Shown in pieces: positions 52,036 through 60,237 of a DNA stretch of 64,000 bases. Position 1 is the first letter of the stretch. The number at the start of each line of letters is the position of its first letter. The notes under the pieces are model-generated. The model did not search any database. It saw only the letters and a list, made by a program, of their open reading frames with translations, and was not told the DNA's origin. The DNA is from Hymenobacter sp. APR13 (lineage in GTDB: Bacteria; Bacteroidota; Bacteroidia; Cytophagales; Hymenobacteraceae), in NCBI RefSeq assembly GCF_000737515.1, contig NZ_CP006587.1, forward strand, positions 3,467,001 to 3,531,000, given 5' to 3'. The translations under genes and the position numbers were made by a program.

Positions 52036-52135
52036 CGTCAAGTAGTCGGCTTGCATACTACTTTTTCCGGCCGGCATTATTGCCGTACCGGATTTCACTT
52101 TCTCTCACCTTCATTTTCCAATCCCCCACAGTCTC

Positions 52136-52681
52136 ATGGAAGATCTATTTAAGAAGTTCGTTAACGCCGGCGTAGGCTTTGTTTCGCTCACTACCGATCG
52201 GGTGCAGAAAACCATCGACACGCTGGTGAAAGAGAGCAAGCTGTCGGAGAAGGAGGGAGCCAAGATTATGGACGAGCTGAAGAAAAACGGCGAAACCAAG
52301 CGCAAGGAGTTGGAAAAGCAGGTGCAGGGTCTGGCTGCCAAAATGATGAAGACGGTAGGTGTAGCGCCCAACGCGGAAGTAGAAGAGCTGAAGCGCACTG
52401 TGAAAGGCAGCTCCAAGTCGGCTTCCACGTCGGCGTCGGCAGGCAGCGCGAAAAGCAGCGCTAAGCCCGCCGCCAAGGCTCCGGCCAGCAAAACGGCTTC
52501 GGCTGCTAAAGGGGCAGTAGCCAGCGCCACCAGCAAAGCCGCTTCCACGGTGAAGAAGGCAGCTGACAAAACCAGCGCCGCCGCCAACAAAACGCAGAAA
52601 TCGGCCGCCGGCTCGGCTGGTGCCGCCAAGAAAGAAGAAAACAAAGCAGCCGGTGCGGCTTCGTCGCAGGCTAACTCCTAA
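52136..52681 (+). CDS. Phasin-like protein with Ala/Lys-rich H1-like tail
   Basis: A 181-residue protein. The first 95 residues form a coiled, amphipathic domain (FKKFVNAGVGFVSLTTDRVQ, LVKESKLSEKEGAKIMDEL) that resembles phasin or PhaF/PhaI-type granule proteins. The rest is a low-complexity tail of Ala, Lys, Ser and Thr with KPAAKAPASKT-type repeats, like histone H1. PhaF has the same two-part layout. Whether this organism makes polyhydroxyalkanoate is not visible here. It has its own promoter and a strong terminator. Confidence 0.7.
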   Translation: MEDLFKKFVNAGVGFVSLTTDRVQKTIDTLVKESKLSEKEGAKIMDELKKNGETKRKELEKQVQGLAAKMMKTVGVAPNAEVEELKRTVKGSSKSASTSASAGSAKSSAKPAAKAPASKTASAAKGAVASATSKAASTVKKAADKTSAAANKTQKSAAGSAGAAKKEENKAAGAASSQANS

Positions 52682-52704
52682 TACAAAGCGGCTTCGTGCC
52701 GTTT

Positions 52705-52740
52705 AAAAACCCCGTCCGTGCTTTACGGGCGGGGTTTTTT
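52705..52740 (+). terminator. Terminator after the phasin-like gene
   Basis: AAAAACCCCGTCCGT pairs with ACGGGCGGGGTTTTT around a short CTTT-type loop, followed by more T. A strong terminator 24 bases after the stop codon. Confidence 0.92.
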
Positions 52741-52741
52741 G

Positions 52742-52905
52742 ATCACAGATTTTGCTGATTTCAGGGGATTTCGCGGATTGTGGCTGGTTGGAATAGCTTT
52801 GCGGCTGGCGTCCACTGATTTCGCTGCCGCGTGGCTGTTTAGCTGCTGCCTGAACGAGCACTGCCCAATCTGCGAAATCCGTAAAATCTGCAAAATCTGC
52901 GATTC
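52742..52905. repeat. 11-base periodic GATT repeat, copy 3 (facing halves)
   Basis: ATCACAGATTTTGCTGATTT and GGGGATTTCGCGGATT at about 52742-52780, then AATCTGCGAAATCCGTAAAA and its continuation at 52867-52902 in the opposite orientation. The two halves face each other across about 85 bases and end at the UbiB-like start codon. No coding potential; the small open frame that crosses it only reflects the repeat. Confidence 0.65.
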
Positions 52906-54597
52906 ATGTTCAAGCAAACGATATCCAACCTGACCCGCATCCGGCAAGTGGCGGAGGTGCTGATCCGCTACGGCTTCGAGGACGTGGTGACGAGCACGCC
53001 GCTGCGGCGCCTGGTAACACGGAGCCGGCGCCTCTCGTGGCAGGAAGGCGAGCAGGCCGTGTTTGAAACCACGCGCTGGCAGCGGATCCGGATGATTATC
53101 GAGGAGCTGGGGCCCACGTTCATCAAGCTGGCGCAGGCCATGAGCAACCGCGCTGACCTGTTGCCGCAGCCACTGATTGACGAGTTCGAGAAGCTGCAGA
53201 GCAACGTGCCGCCCTTCGACGTGCAGGTAGCCAAGGCCATCATCGAGCGGGAAATGGGGCAGCCGCTGGAGGAGGTGTTTGCCGAGTTCGACGACGTGCC
53301 GCTGGGCTCGGCCAGTATCGGGCAGGTGCACCGGGCGCGGCTGCTCACGGGCGAAGAAGTGGTGGTGAAAGTGCAGCGCCCCGGCGTGCCGGAAAAGGTA
53401 CGTTCTGATCTGGCTTTGCTCAACGAGTTGGTGCGCCTCACGGCCGGTTTCCTGCGCAAGCAGGGCCTGAGCAACCCCCAGGACGTAGTAGATGCCTTCG
53501 AGCGGAGCATGACCAAGGAGCTGGACTACACCTCCGAGGCCCGCAGCATGGAGCAATTCCGCTCGCTCTATGAGAACTACGAAACCTTCTACATTCCGAA
53601 GCCCTACCGCGAGCTGAGCACGGCTAGGATTCTGGTGATTGAGTTTGTGAGCGGCTGCAAAATCACGGACAAGCCGCAGCTGCTGGAGTGGGGCCTGAGC
53701 CCGGAAAAAGTGGCCGAAACCGGCATGGATATCTACCTGACGCAGATATTCGAGTTCGGCATCTTCCACGCCGACCCGCACCCCGGCAACGTGCTGGTGC
53801 GCCCCGATGGCACGCTGGTGCTCATCGACTTCGGGATGGTGGGCAAGCTCAGCAAGCAGCAGAAATACGCCTTTGCGGGCGTGTTCATTGGCATGGCGCG
53901 GCAGGACCCGCGCGGCATGGCCCTGAGCTTCCGGCGCCTGGCCCTCACGTCGGACATTCCGGATATGCGGGCGTTTGAGGCGTCGCTGGGCGAGCTGATT
54001 GAGGATTTCGCTTCGCTCGACGTCAAGGACATGAGCATGTCGGACCTAGCCGACGCGCTGCAGAACGTCATCTACAACTACAAGCTGCAAGTACCGGGCG
54101 CGGTGTTCCTGATTCTGCGGGCCCTCGTGATTTTGGAAGGCATTGGCAAGGTGCTGCACCCGCGCTTCAATACGTTCGAGTTTGTGCGGCCCTACGGCGC
54201 GCGCATCGTGGCCGAGCAGTATTCGGCCGAAAACATCCTCAGCGAAGCCGAATACACCGGCACCCAGCTGCTGGCCTTGATTCAGACGCTGCCGGCCGAT
54301 ATCCGGCAGATTGTGCGCAAAATCTCTCGCGGCGACCTGCGCGTGCGCATCGAGCTGAGCGGCTACCAGCTGCTGCTGCACAAAGCCGACCAGCTGGTGA
54401 GCCGCGGCATTCTGGCGGCCGTGTCGGTGGCGCTGATTCTGTTTGCGGGCCTGAGCTTGCTAGGCCGTTACCCGGCCGGCCAGATGCCCTACTACCGCGG
54501 CCTGCCCGTGGTGACGTGGTACAGCCTCGGGCTATCGGCGTTTCTGCTGCTGATTCTGTTTATTCTGGGCACCAAGAAGGAGCGGCGGCCGGAGTAG
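52906..54597 (+). CDS. UbiB/ABC1/AarF-type atypical kinase
   Basis: A 563-residue protein with the ABC1 kinase-like domain: IIEELGPTFIKLAQAMSNRA (the KxGQ region, here KLAQ), DVPLGSASIGQVHRARL (the Ala-rich nucleotide loop), VVVKVQRPG with the Lys, ILVIEFVSG, and FGIFHADPHPGNVLV with LVLIDFGMVG. Two membrane helices lie at the C-terminus (about 500-560, e.g. ILAAVSVALILFAGLSLLG). The family supports ubiquinone or menaquinone function. The Gly-to-Ala change in KxGQ is notable. The start codon lies at the end of a repeat. Confidence 0.92.
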   Translation: MFKQTISNLTRIRQVAEVLIRYGFEDVVTSTPLRRLVTRSRRLSWQEGEQAVFETTRWQRIRMIIEELGPTFIKLAQAMSNRADLLPQPLIDEFEKLQSNVPPFDVQVAKAIIEREMGQPLEEVFAEFDDVPLGSASIGQVHRARLLTGEEVVVKVQRPGVPEKVRSDLALLNELVRLTAGFLRKQGLSNPQDVVDAFERSMTKELDYTSEARSMEQFRSLYENYETFYIPKPYRELSTARILVIEFVSGCKITDKPQLLEWGLSPEKVAETGMDIYLTQIFEFGIFHADPHPGNVLVRPDGTLVLIDFGMVGKLSKQQKYAFAGVFIGMARQDPRGMALSFRRLALTSDIPDMRAFEASLGELIEDFASLDVKDMSMSDLADALQNVIYNYKLQVPGAVFLILRALVILEGIGKVLHPRFNTFEFVRPYGARIVAEQYSAENILSEAEYTGTQLLALIQTLPADIRQIVRKISRGDLRVRIELSGYQLLLHKADQLVSRGILAAVSVALILFAGLSLLGRYPAGQMPYYRGLPVVTWYSLGLSAFLLLILFILGTKKERRPE

Positions 54598-54623
54598 CGG
54601 ACGTGCTGCAAGGCCGACTCCAG

Positions 54624-55193
54624 TCAAGTTTCTATTGGAGGCGCGGGCTCGAAATGCGGCGGATTGTAGGCTCGATTGTCAGCCGGATCGGCTTCTTGCA
54701 CTACTGCCAGCTCGCCGTACCGGTCGCACTCCAGCACGGGCAGGCCCAGCGCCCGGCCCAGCTGGCAGCCCAGCTGCACCGCCTGCTGCTGATTGCGAAG
54801 CTGCCCCACCACTAGTCCTTGCGCCGACTCCGGCACCGACAGCAGCAGGATGTAGCGCCGGTCTTTGCTGGACTCGTCGCCGTCGCTGTAGCCGCTGTCG
54901 GTCACCGCGAAATCGGAGAAGTAGCGGATTACTACGCGCTGCACGTCGGGCAGGCGGAGCCAGTCGGAACCCATGTGCAGCCCGAACAGGTTGCCGCCGT
55001 GCCGGTACTGGCGGGTGCGGGTGTTGAGCTGCCATTGGGTGGAGTAGCCGACCAGGAAAATGGCGAACAGGGCCAGGGCAACGGCCATCACCCACAGGCC
55101 GCCATAGGCGAAAACCGCCGCCATCAGCAGCGCCCCGAAGCAGTGCTTTCGGCCCCGGCGTTCCAGTACTATCGTAATCAGAGGAATAGGCAT
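54624..55193 (-). CDS. Hypothetical membrane protein
   Basis: A 189-residue protein with one or two hydrophobic segments near the N-terminus (FGALLMAAVFAYGGLWVMAV, ALALFAIFLVGYS) and a soluble C-terminal half (QWQLNTRTRQYRHGGNLFGL, VQRVVIRYFSDFAV). It looks like a bPH-type domain protein in outline, without proof. It converges with the UbiB-like gene with 26 bases between stop codons and no visible terminator. Confidence 0.7.
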   Translation of the reverse strand: MPIPLITIVLERRGRKHCFGALLMAAVFAYGGLWVMAVALALFAIFLVGYSTQWQLNTRTRQYRHGGNLFGLHMGSDWLRLPDVQRVVIRYFSDFAVTDSGYSDGDESSKDRRYILLLSVPESAQGLVVGQLRNQQQAVQLGCQLGRALGLPVLECDRYGELAVVQEADPADNRAYNPPHFEPAPPIET

Positions 55194-55206
55194 AGCAGCA
55201 ACATAA

Positions 55207-55276
55207 ATCGGCCCGGCTGCACAGGCAGCCGGGCCGATAAAGATATAGCTGCCGCTGCCAATTGCAGCGGCGGGGT
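55207..55276 (-). terminator. Double hairpin terminator after the GH3 gene
   Basis: In the minus direction a hairpin GCCGCTGC/GCAGCGGC follows the GH3 stop closely, and then ATCGGCCCGGCTGC pairs with its complement (55207-55237), followed by TTATG. They close the polysaccharide utilization locus on the 3' side. Confidence 0.7.
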
Positions 55277-55282
55277 TTTACG

Positions 55283-57658
55283 CTATTCGGTTACCATAAA
55301 CTTGGTGGTCTGGTCGGCGATGCGCAGCTCAAACTCACCGGCTTCCAGCACCGGCTTGCCGTCGGGGCCGGCGTAGCTCAGCTCCGAAACGGGCAGCGTG
55401 AACGTGACGGTGCGGGTTTCGCCGGGCTTGAGGTTCACTTTCTCGAAGCGGCGCAAGCGGCGCATATCGGGCGCTACCAGGCTGGCATAGAGGTCGGAGG
55501 AGTAGAGGTGCACCGCTTCCTGGCCGGCGCGGGCGCCGCTGTTGGTCACCTGCACCGATACCGTGAGCTGGCCGGTTTTGGGCAGCGAGGCCTTGTCGAC
55601 GGTGAGGTTGGCGTAGCGGAAGGTGGTGTAGCTCAGGCCGTCGCCGAACTTGTACTGCGGGTTGTAGTCGGCTTCGTAGTTGTAAGCACCTTCGGCCTTG
55701 CTTTGCTCCTCGGCGTACTTGTGGATGTAGGAAATGAGGGCGTTGGGGTAGCGCGGGTAGGTGTAGGGCAGCTTGCCGGAGGGGTTCACGTCGCCGAACA
55801 GGATGTCGGCCAGGGCGTCGCCGCCGAAGTTGCCAGGCAGGTAGGTCTGCACCACGGCCTTCATACCGGGCTCGATGCGGCTGATGACGCGCGGGCGGCC
55901 TTCGTTGAGCACCAGCACCACGGGCTTGCCAGTGGCCAGCAGGCGCTGGGCCAGCTGGGTCTGCAGGTCGGAGAGGTAGAGGTCGTTCAGGTCGCCGGGC
56001 TTTTCCACGTAGGAGTTTTCGCCGAGGCAGAGCAGCACCACGTCCACGTTGCGGGCGGCGGCTACGGCTTCGTCCAGCTTGTCGGCGTACTCCTCGTAGT
56101 ACTTGCCGTCCATCTTGTAGCTCACGCCGGGCACGTGCTGCACGTTCTGAGCGCCGATTTCCTTCTGTACCGCCTCCAGAATGGTGTTGTACTGCTGGGC
56201 AAATTCCTCGGTTTTCTCGCCCTGCCAGGAGTAGGTCCAGGCGCCGTTCAGGGTGCGCATGGAGTTGGCGTTGGGGCCGGCCAGCAGCACCTTGCTGGTT
56301 TTCTTCAGGGGCAGAATGTTGTCGGTGTTCTTGAGCAGCGTAATGGCTTCGGCGGCCATCTGGTAGCTGGCCTGCTCGTGCTCCTTGCTGCCGAACAGCG
56401 GGTAGTCCTGGCGGTTGGTGTTGGGCTGCTGAAACAGGTTGAGGGCGTATTTCACGCGCAGCACCCGGCGCACGGCATCATCAATGCGCTCCTGCTTCAC
56501 CTGGCCTTCCTTCACCAGCGCCACCAGGTTGTCGCAGAACTGCTCGTACTGGTAGGGCACCATCGACATATCGATGCCGGCGTTGATGGCCAGCCGGATG
56601 GCGTCCTTCTGGTCTTTGGCGAAATGGTCGCGGGTGTAGAGGTTCTCGATGTCCTGCCAGTCGGTCACGGCCAGGCCCTTGAAGCCCATGTCCTGCTTCA
56701 GCAGCTTGGTGAGCAGGGCGTAGTTGGCGTGCATGGGCACCCCGTTGATAAGGCCCGAGTTGATCATGATGGTGTGGGCGCCGGCGGCCACGGCGGCCCG
56801 GAACGGCGGCACGTGGTACTCATACAGCGCCTCGTCGGAGATGTAGGCGTTGGTGCGGTCCTTGCCCGACTGCGGCACCTGGTAGCCCAGAAAGTGCTTG
56901 ATGCTGGAGGCGACTTTGGTCGGGTCGCCGAGGTTGTTGGGTTCGCCTTCGTAGCCGCGCACCATCTGCACGCCCAGCTCGGAAATCAGGTAGGGGTCTT
57001 CGCCGAAGGTTTCCCACTGCCGCGGCGAGCGGGCATCGGAGCCCAGATCCAGCACCGGCGAGAAGGCCCACGGGATGTTGCTGGCGCGGGTTTCGTAGGC
57101 CGATATTTCGGCACCGCGGCGCACCAGGGCGCGGTTGCGGCTGGCGGCCTGCGCTATTTCCTGCGGAAACATGGTGGCCCCGGCCGTGTAGGTTTCGCCG
57201 TGCACGGCATCAATACCGTAGATAATCGGGATTTTGAGGCGGGTTTTCTGGGTGGCCACGTCCTGCATCTGCTTCACGGTGGTGTACCAGAGCTCGGGCG
57301 TGCGGGCGCGGTTGTTGGCCGAGTTCAGCACCGAGCCGATTTTGTAGTCCACGAGCACCTTCTGCAGGTCGGCCGGGTCGAGGGCCAGCGGCTCGTCGGA
57401 GCTGTAGCGGTTCTTGCCCTGGGTCACGGCGTCGATGGTCACCTGGGTCATCTGGCCCACTTTCTCTTCCAGCGTCATCTGGGCCAGCAGGACATCTACC
57501 TGCCGGGCAATGGCATCTTCGGTGAGTGGGGCTGCCGCCGGCCGGGTGGTTTTGGTGGTGCGGGCCGGTTGGCGGGGCCGGGCCTTCTGGGCGTGGGTGG
57601 CAGCCGGCGCGGCCAGACTGGCAAACAGCGCAAAGACAACAAAGCGGGAGAAAGACAT
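55283..57658 (-). CDS. bglX: Beta-glucosidase, glycoside hydrolase family 3 (BglX-like)
   Basis: A 791-residue exported enzyme (signal peptide about 1-23). The GH3 N-terminal barrel has KIPIIYGIDAVHGETYTAGA and the nucleophile Asp in GFKGLAVTDWQDIENLY. The C-terminal domain follows (LPLKKTSKVLLAGPNANSM), and the end is the fibronectin III-like domain (VQVTNSGARAGQEAVHLY). It should cut glucose from the ends of beta-glucan oligosaccharides in the periplasm. It is the last gene of the locus. Confidence 0.95.
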   Translation of the reverse strand: MSFSRFVVFALFASLAAPAATHAQKARPRQPARTTKTTRPAAAPLTEDAIARQVDVLLAQMTLEEKVGQMTQVTIDAVTQGKNRYSSDEPLALDPADLQKVLVDYKIGSVLNSANNRARTPELWYTTVKQMQDVATQKTRLKIPIIYGIDAVHGETYTAGATMFPQEIAQAASRNRALVRRGAEISAYETRASNIPWAFSPVLDLGSDARSPRQWETFGEDPYLISELGVQMVRGYEGEPNNLGDPTKVASSIKHFLGYQVPQSGKDRTNAYISDEALYEYHVPPFRAAVAAGAHTIMINSGLINGVPMHANYALLTKLLKQDMGFKGLAVTDWQDIENLYTRDHFAKDQKDAIRLAINAGIDMSMVPYQYEQFCDNLVALVKEGQVKQERIDDAVRRVLRVKYALNLFQQPNTNRQDYPLFGSKEHEQASYQMAAEAITLLKNTDNILPLKKTSKVLLAGPNANSMRTLNGAWTYSWQGEKTEEFAQQYNTILEAVQKEIGAQNVQHVPGVSYKMDGKYYEEYADKLDEAVAAARNVDVVLLCLGENSYVEKPGDLNDLYLSDLQTQLAQRLLATGKPVVLVLNEGRPRVISRIEPGMKAVVQTYLPGNFGGDALADILFGDVNPSGKLPYTYPRYPNALISYIHKYAEEQSKAEGAYNYEADYNPQYKFGDGLSYTTFRYANLTVDKASLPKTGQLTVSVQVTNSGARAGQEAVHLYSSDLYASLVAPDMRRLRRFEKVNLKPGETRTVTFTLPVSELSYAGPDGKPVLEAGEFELRIADQTTKFMVTE

Positions 57659-57780
57659 CAGGGGAGTAGTAAGAATTGGGTAGTGAGTGGTGAGATGCTG
57701 ACAGTTGATTGAAAAGTGGTTGCACCGGGGTTCTCAATTCCCTGGAACCAACATCTCCCTAGTTGAAAAATCCGCTCAGC

Positions 57781-58251
57781 TCAGGCGGCCCGCAAGCCGG
57801 CTGGAGCAGCCGGCAACAACTGTTGCAGCCGCTGCAGAGCTTTGCCCACCGTCACGGGGCAAATGGATTTGGTGTGGCCTTGGGCCACGAGGTAGGTGGC
57901 TAGCTGCCGTAGCGTCCAGCGGCGGGGCGCGTCGGCACTGCGGCGCGAAAGTAGCGCCAGCAGCGCGGCTTCCACAGCAGGCGTAAGCTTGGTGGGCGCG
58001 CCGCCCCGGGGTTGGGTGTTGAGGTAAGCCGTGAGGCCCTGGCGTTGGTAGGCCCGCCGCAGAGCATACACCCGGCCTTCCGTCATGGCTAGGTGCTCGG
58101 CCGACTCGGCAGCGGACAGGCCGGCGTGCCAGTCGAGCAAGGTGTGGGCGCGGTTGGTCTGGCGGCGCAGCAGCCCGGGCAGCAGCAGGTAGTGCTGCAG
58201 CTCCTGCTGCTCGGCAGCCGACAACCGGAAAAACTGTCTTTGGCGGCCCAT
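57781..58251 (-). CDS. Orphan IS630-type helix-turn-helix protein
   Basis: A 156-residue protein built of two helix-turn-helix units as in the N-terminal DNA-binding part of IS630 transposases: ESAEHLAMTEGRVYALRRAY, then GGAPTKLTPAVEAALLALLS and WTLRQLATYLVAQGH with a second helix pair (ICPVTVGKALQRL). The DDE catalytic domain is completely absent and no terminal repeats are seen. It stands between the GH16 and GH3 genes, on the same strand, with short gaps. It may be a transposase remnant or a domesticated regulator of the locus. Confidence 0.75.
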   Translation of the reverse strand: MGRQRQFFRLSAAEQQELQHYLLLPGLLRRQTNRAHTLLDWHAGLSAAESAEHLAMTEGRVYALRRAYQRQGLTAYLNTQPRGGAPTKLTPAVEAALLALLSRRSADAPRRWTLRQLATYLVAQGHTKSICPVTVGKALQRLQQLLPAAPAGLRAA

Positions 58252-58345
58252 AGCGTGTGGTAAATGGAGGGCAAAGCGTGGCAACAGACCCTCCGAAAAG
58301 GGCCGCTACGCTACAGTGAAACAAGGCAGAGTGAGGCGCTGTCGG

Positions 58346-59215
58346 TTAGCGCTGGCGCATTTTGTAGAAGCGCACGTAGTCCACGAGCATCCGTTGTGGG
58401 AAGGCTGTCTGGTCGATGCCTTTCAGGCCACCCCACTCGCCGCCCACAGCTACGTTCAGCAGAAGATGAAACGGATGGTTCCAGGGCCAGGCTTCCCAGC
58501 CGGAGTGCTCGTTGCGGCTGGTGAAATAAGGCTTGTTATCGACGAACACCGTGATGGTTTCGGGCGTCCATTCCATGGCGTAGTCGTGGAAGGCCGTGGT
58601 GGCCGTGGGCACGCGCACGGAGTCGGTTTTCTGGTTGTTGAGGCGGAAGTAGTACTTCTTGCTGTGCGTGGACGCCTGCACCACTTCGGGCCGGTAACCC
58701 ACATACTCCATGATGTCGATTTCGCCGTTGGCGGGCCAGCTTTTGTCGCCGTACTTCCAATCGTCGGGCAGCATCCAGATGGCGGGCCAGGTGCCGCGGG
58801 CAGCGGGCAGCTGGGCCCGCACTTCTACGCGGCCATACGTGAGGCTGCCGCCCCCTTTGGCGCGCGACACCAGCCGGGCCGAGGTATAGGCGTTCTTATC
58901 GTTGAGGGCTTCCTTGCGAGCCTCGATGATGAGGTGGCCATTTTCGACGCGGGCGTTTTCGCGGCGGGCCTTGGTGTAGAACTGTTCTTCCTGGTTGCCC
59001 CAGCCGGTGCCACCCACGTCGTAGGTCCACTTCAGCGAGTCGGGCAAGCCAGGTTTGTCAAATTCGTCGCTCCAGATCAGCTCCTTGAAGCTGTAGCTGG
59101 GCGACTTAGCAGGCTTGGCAGGCTTAGTCTGGGCACTGGCAGCACCGCCAAGCAGCAGCAGGCCAGCCGTAGCAGCCGCGGCGGCCAGGCTGTGGAAAGG
59201 CATTCGTAAGTTCAT
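58346..59215 (-). CDS. Secreted glycoside hydrolase family 16 (laminarinase-like)
   Basis: A 289-residue exported enzyme with signal peptide (1-28, ending ASA). The GH16 core starts LIWSDEFDKPGLPDSLKWTY, and the catalytic motif NGEIDIMEYVG (E-x-D-x-x-E) is intact. Other landmarks are WPAIWMLPDD and the late HLLLNVAVGGEWGG. The beta-bulge form EIDIME is typical of laminarinases and lichenases. An alternative start is two codons upstream. It is one of two GH16 genes in the locus. Confidence 0.94.
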   Translation of the reverse strand: MNLRMPFHSLAAAAATAGLLLLGGAASAQTKPAKPAKSPSYSFKELIWSDEFDKPGLPDSLKWTYDVGGTGWGNQEEQFYTKARRENARVENGHLIIEARKEALNDKNAYTSARLVSRAKGGGSLTYGRVEVRAQLPAARGTWPAIWMLPDDWKYGDKSWPANGEIDIMEYVGYRPEVVQASTHSKKYYFRLNNQKTDSVRVPTATTAFHDYAMEWTPETITVFVDNKPYFTSRNEHSGWEAWPWNHPFHLLLNVAVGGEWGGLKGIDQTAFPQRMLVDYVRFYKMRQR

Positions 59216-59264
59216 AGCCATAGAAAAGACCGTGAGTGCCGGCGCATCCGCGGGCTGCTGGGCA

Positions 59265-60134
59265 TTACTGGTACTGGTAGTGCCGCACGTAGTCGACCTC
59301 CATCTGCTGCGGGAAAGTGGTGCTGGCATCCGGATTGCCGTCGAAGTCGCCGCCCACCGCAATGTTCAAAATCATGAAGAACGGATTGTTGAACGGGTAG
59401 GGGGCAGAGCCGACGTCGCTTTTGCTGAAGGTCAGGTACTGCTGGCCATCCAGGAACATCCGGATCTGGTCCTGGCCGCGCACCACCGAGTACACGTGGA
59501 AGTCGTCCGACAGGTCTGTAGCCTGCACTTTGGTGGTCGTACGGAACTCGCGGGTGCCGGCGCTGTTGGCGAAGTGCATTGTGGAAATGAGCTCCTTAGG
59601 CTTGCTGCCGCGCAGCTCCATGATGTCAATTTCGCCGCACTTGGGCCAGTTGTTCTGGTCGATGTCGGCGCCCAGCATCCAGATGGCCGGCCAGATGCCT
59701 TTGCCTTTCGGAATCTTGGCCCGCACGTCAATCCGGCCAAACACAAAGGTCTGCTTGCCCTTGGTGAGCAGGCGGGCCGAGGTGTAAGCCGGGCTGTTGG
59801 ATGCCGGCCGGATGGCCTTGATTACGAGGGTGCCGCTCGCAGTGGTCGTTACGTTTTCCGGGGCGTTGGTGTAGGTCTGCAGCTCGTTGTTGCCCCAGCC
59901 GCCGGCACCCAGGTCGAAGCCCCACTTGGTCAGGTCAAGCGAGCCGGTGTCGAACTCGTCGCTCCAGACGAGCTTGGTGTAGGCAGCATAGTCGCGCGAT
60001 TCGGAGTTGACGGCAGGAGGCGCGGCGGGTGGCAGCACGGGCTTGGGCTGATCGGAGGTGCAGGCTGCCAGCGTGCTCAGCGCCAGGCTAAGCCCCAGGC
60101 CGGCCCGCGCCCACGAAGAAGCGGAGAAAGACAT
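59265..60134 (-). CDS. Lipoprotein glycoside hydrolase family 16
   Basis: A 289-residue lipoprotein with lipobox LAAC (Cys25) and a Pro-rich linker. The GH16 core begins LVWSDEFDTGSLDLTKWGFD and has CGEIDIMELRG with the catalytic E-x-D-x-x-E. IWPAIWMLGADIDQ and FFMILNIAVGGDFDG are further landmarks. Membrane anchoring suggests it works at the cell surface, cutting glucan before SusCD import, while the second GH16 is soluble. It sits 103 bases after the PKD-lipoprotein gene, with a hairpin between. Confidence 0.94.
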   Translation of the reverse strand: MSFSASSWARAGLGLSLALSTLAACTSDQPKPVLPPAAPPAVNSESRDYAAYTKLVWSDEFDTGSLDLTKWGFDLGAGGWGNNELQTYTNAPENVTTTASGTLVIKAIRPASNSPAYTSARLLTKGKQTFVFGRIDVRAKIPKGKGIWPAIWMLGADIDQNNWPKCGEIDIMELRGSKPKELISTMHFANSAGTREFRTTTKVQATDLSDDFHVYSVVRGQDQIRMFLDGQQYLTFSKSDVGSAPYPFNNPFFMILNIAVGGDFDGNPDASTTFPQQMEVDYVRHYQYQ

Positions 60135-60187
60135 AGCGGAAAGGTAAATGGGTGGTGGGGGAGGAGGAATGCGTACGAAAGCCGTCA

Positions 60188-60223
60188 GCCGCCGACCCCG
60201 CATTGATTGGCGGGGCCGGCGGT
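60188..60223 (-). other. Intercistronic hairpin in the polysaccharide locus
   Basis: GCCGCCGACCCCGC (60188-60201) pairs with 60210-60223 (about 12 of 14) around an 8-base loop. It lies between the PKD-lipoprotein and the first GH16 gene. It could stabilise the susCD part of the message or partly end transcription before the enzyme genes. Confidence 0.5.
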
Positions 60224-60237
60224 TGGCGGCGGTGTGC

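Noticed and set aside
52718..52933. Small frame with repeated DFADFRGF or KICKICDS residues
   Set aside because: The residue repetition only reflects the periodic GATT DNA repeat, and the frame starts inside a terminator.
55262..57712. An 816-codon open frame on the plus strand opposite the GH3 gene
   Set aside because: It mirrors the GH3 gene in a GC-rich codon pattern, and its translation is Val/Gly/His-rich low-complexity sequence with no motif. The minus-strand protein has complete GH3 motifs.
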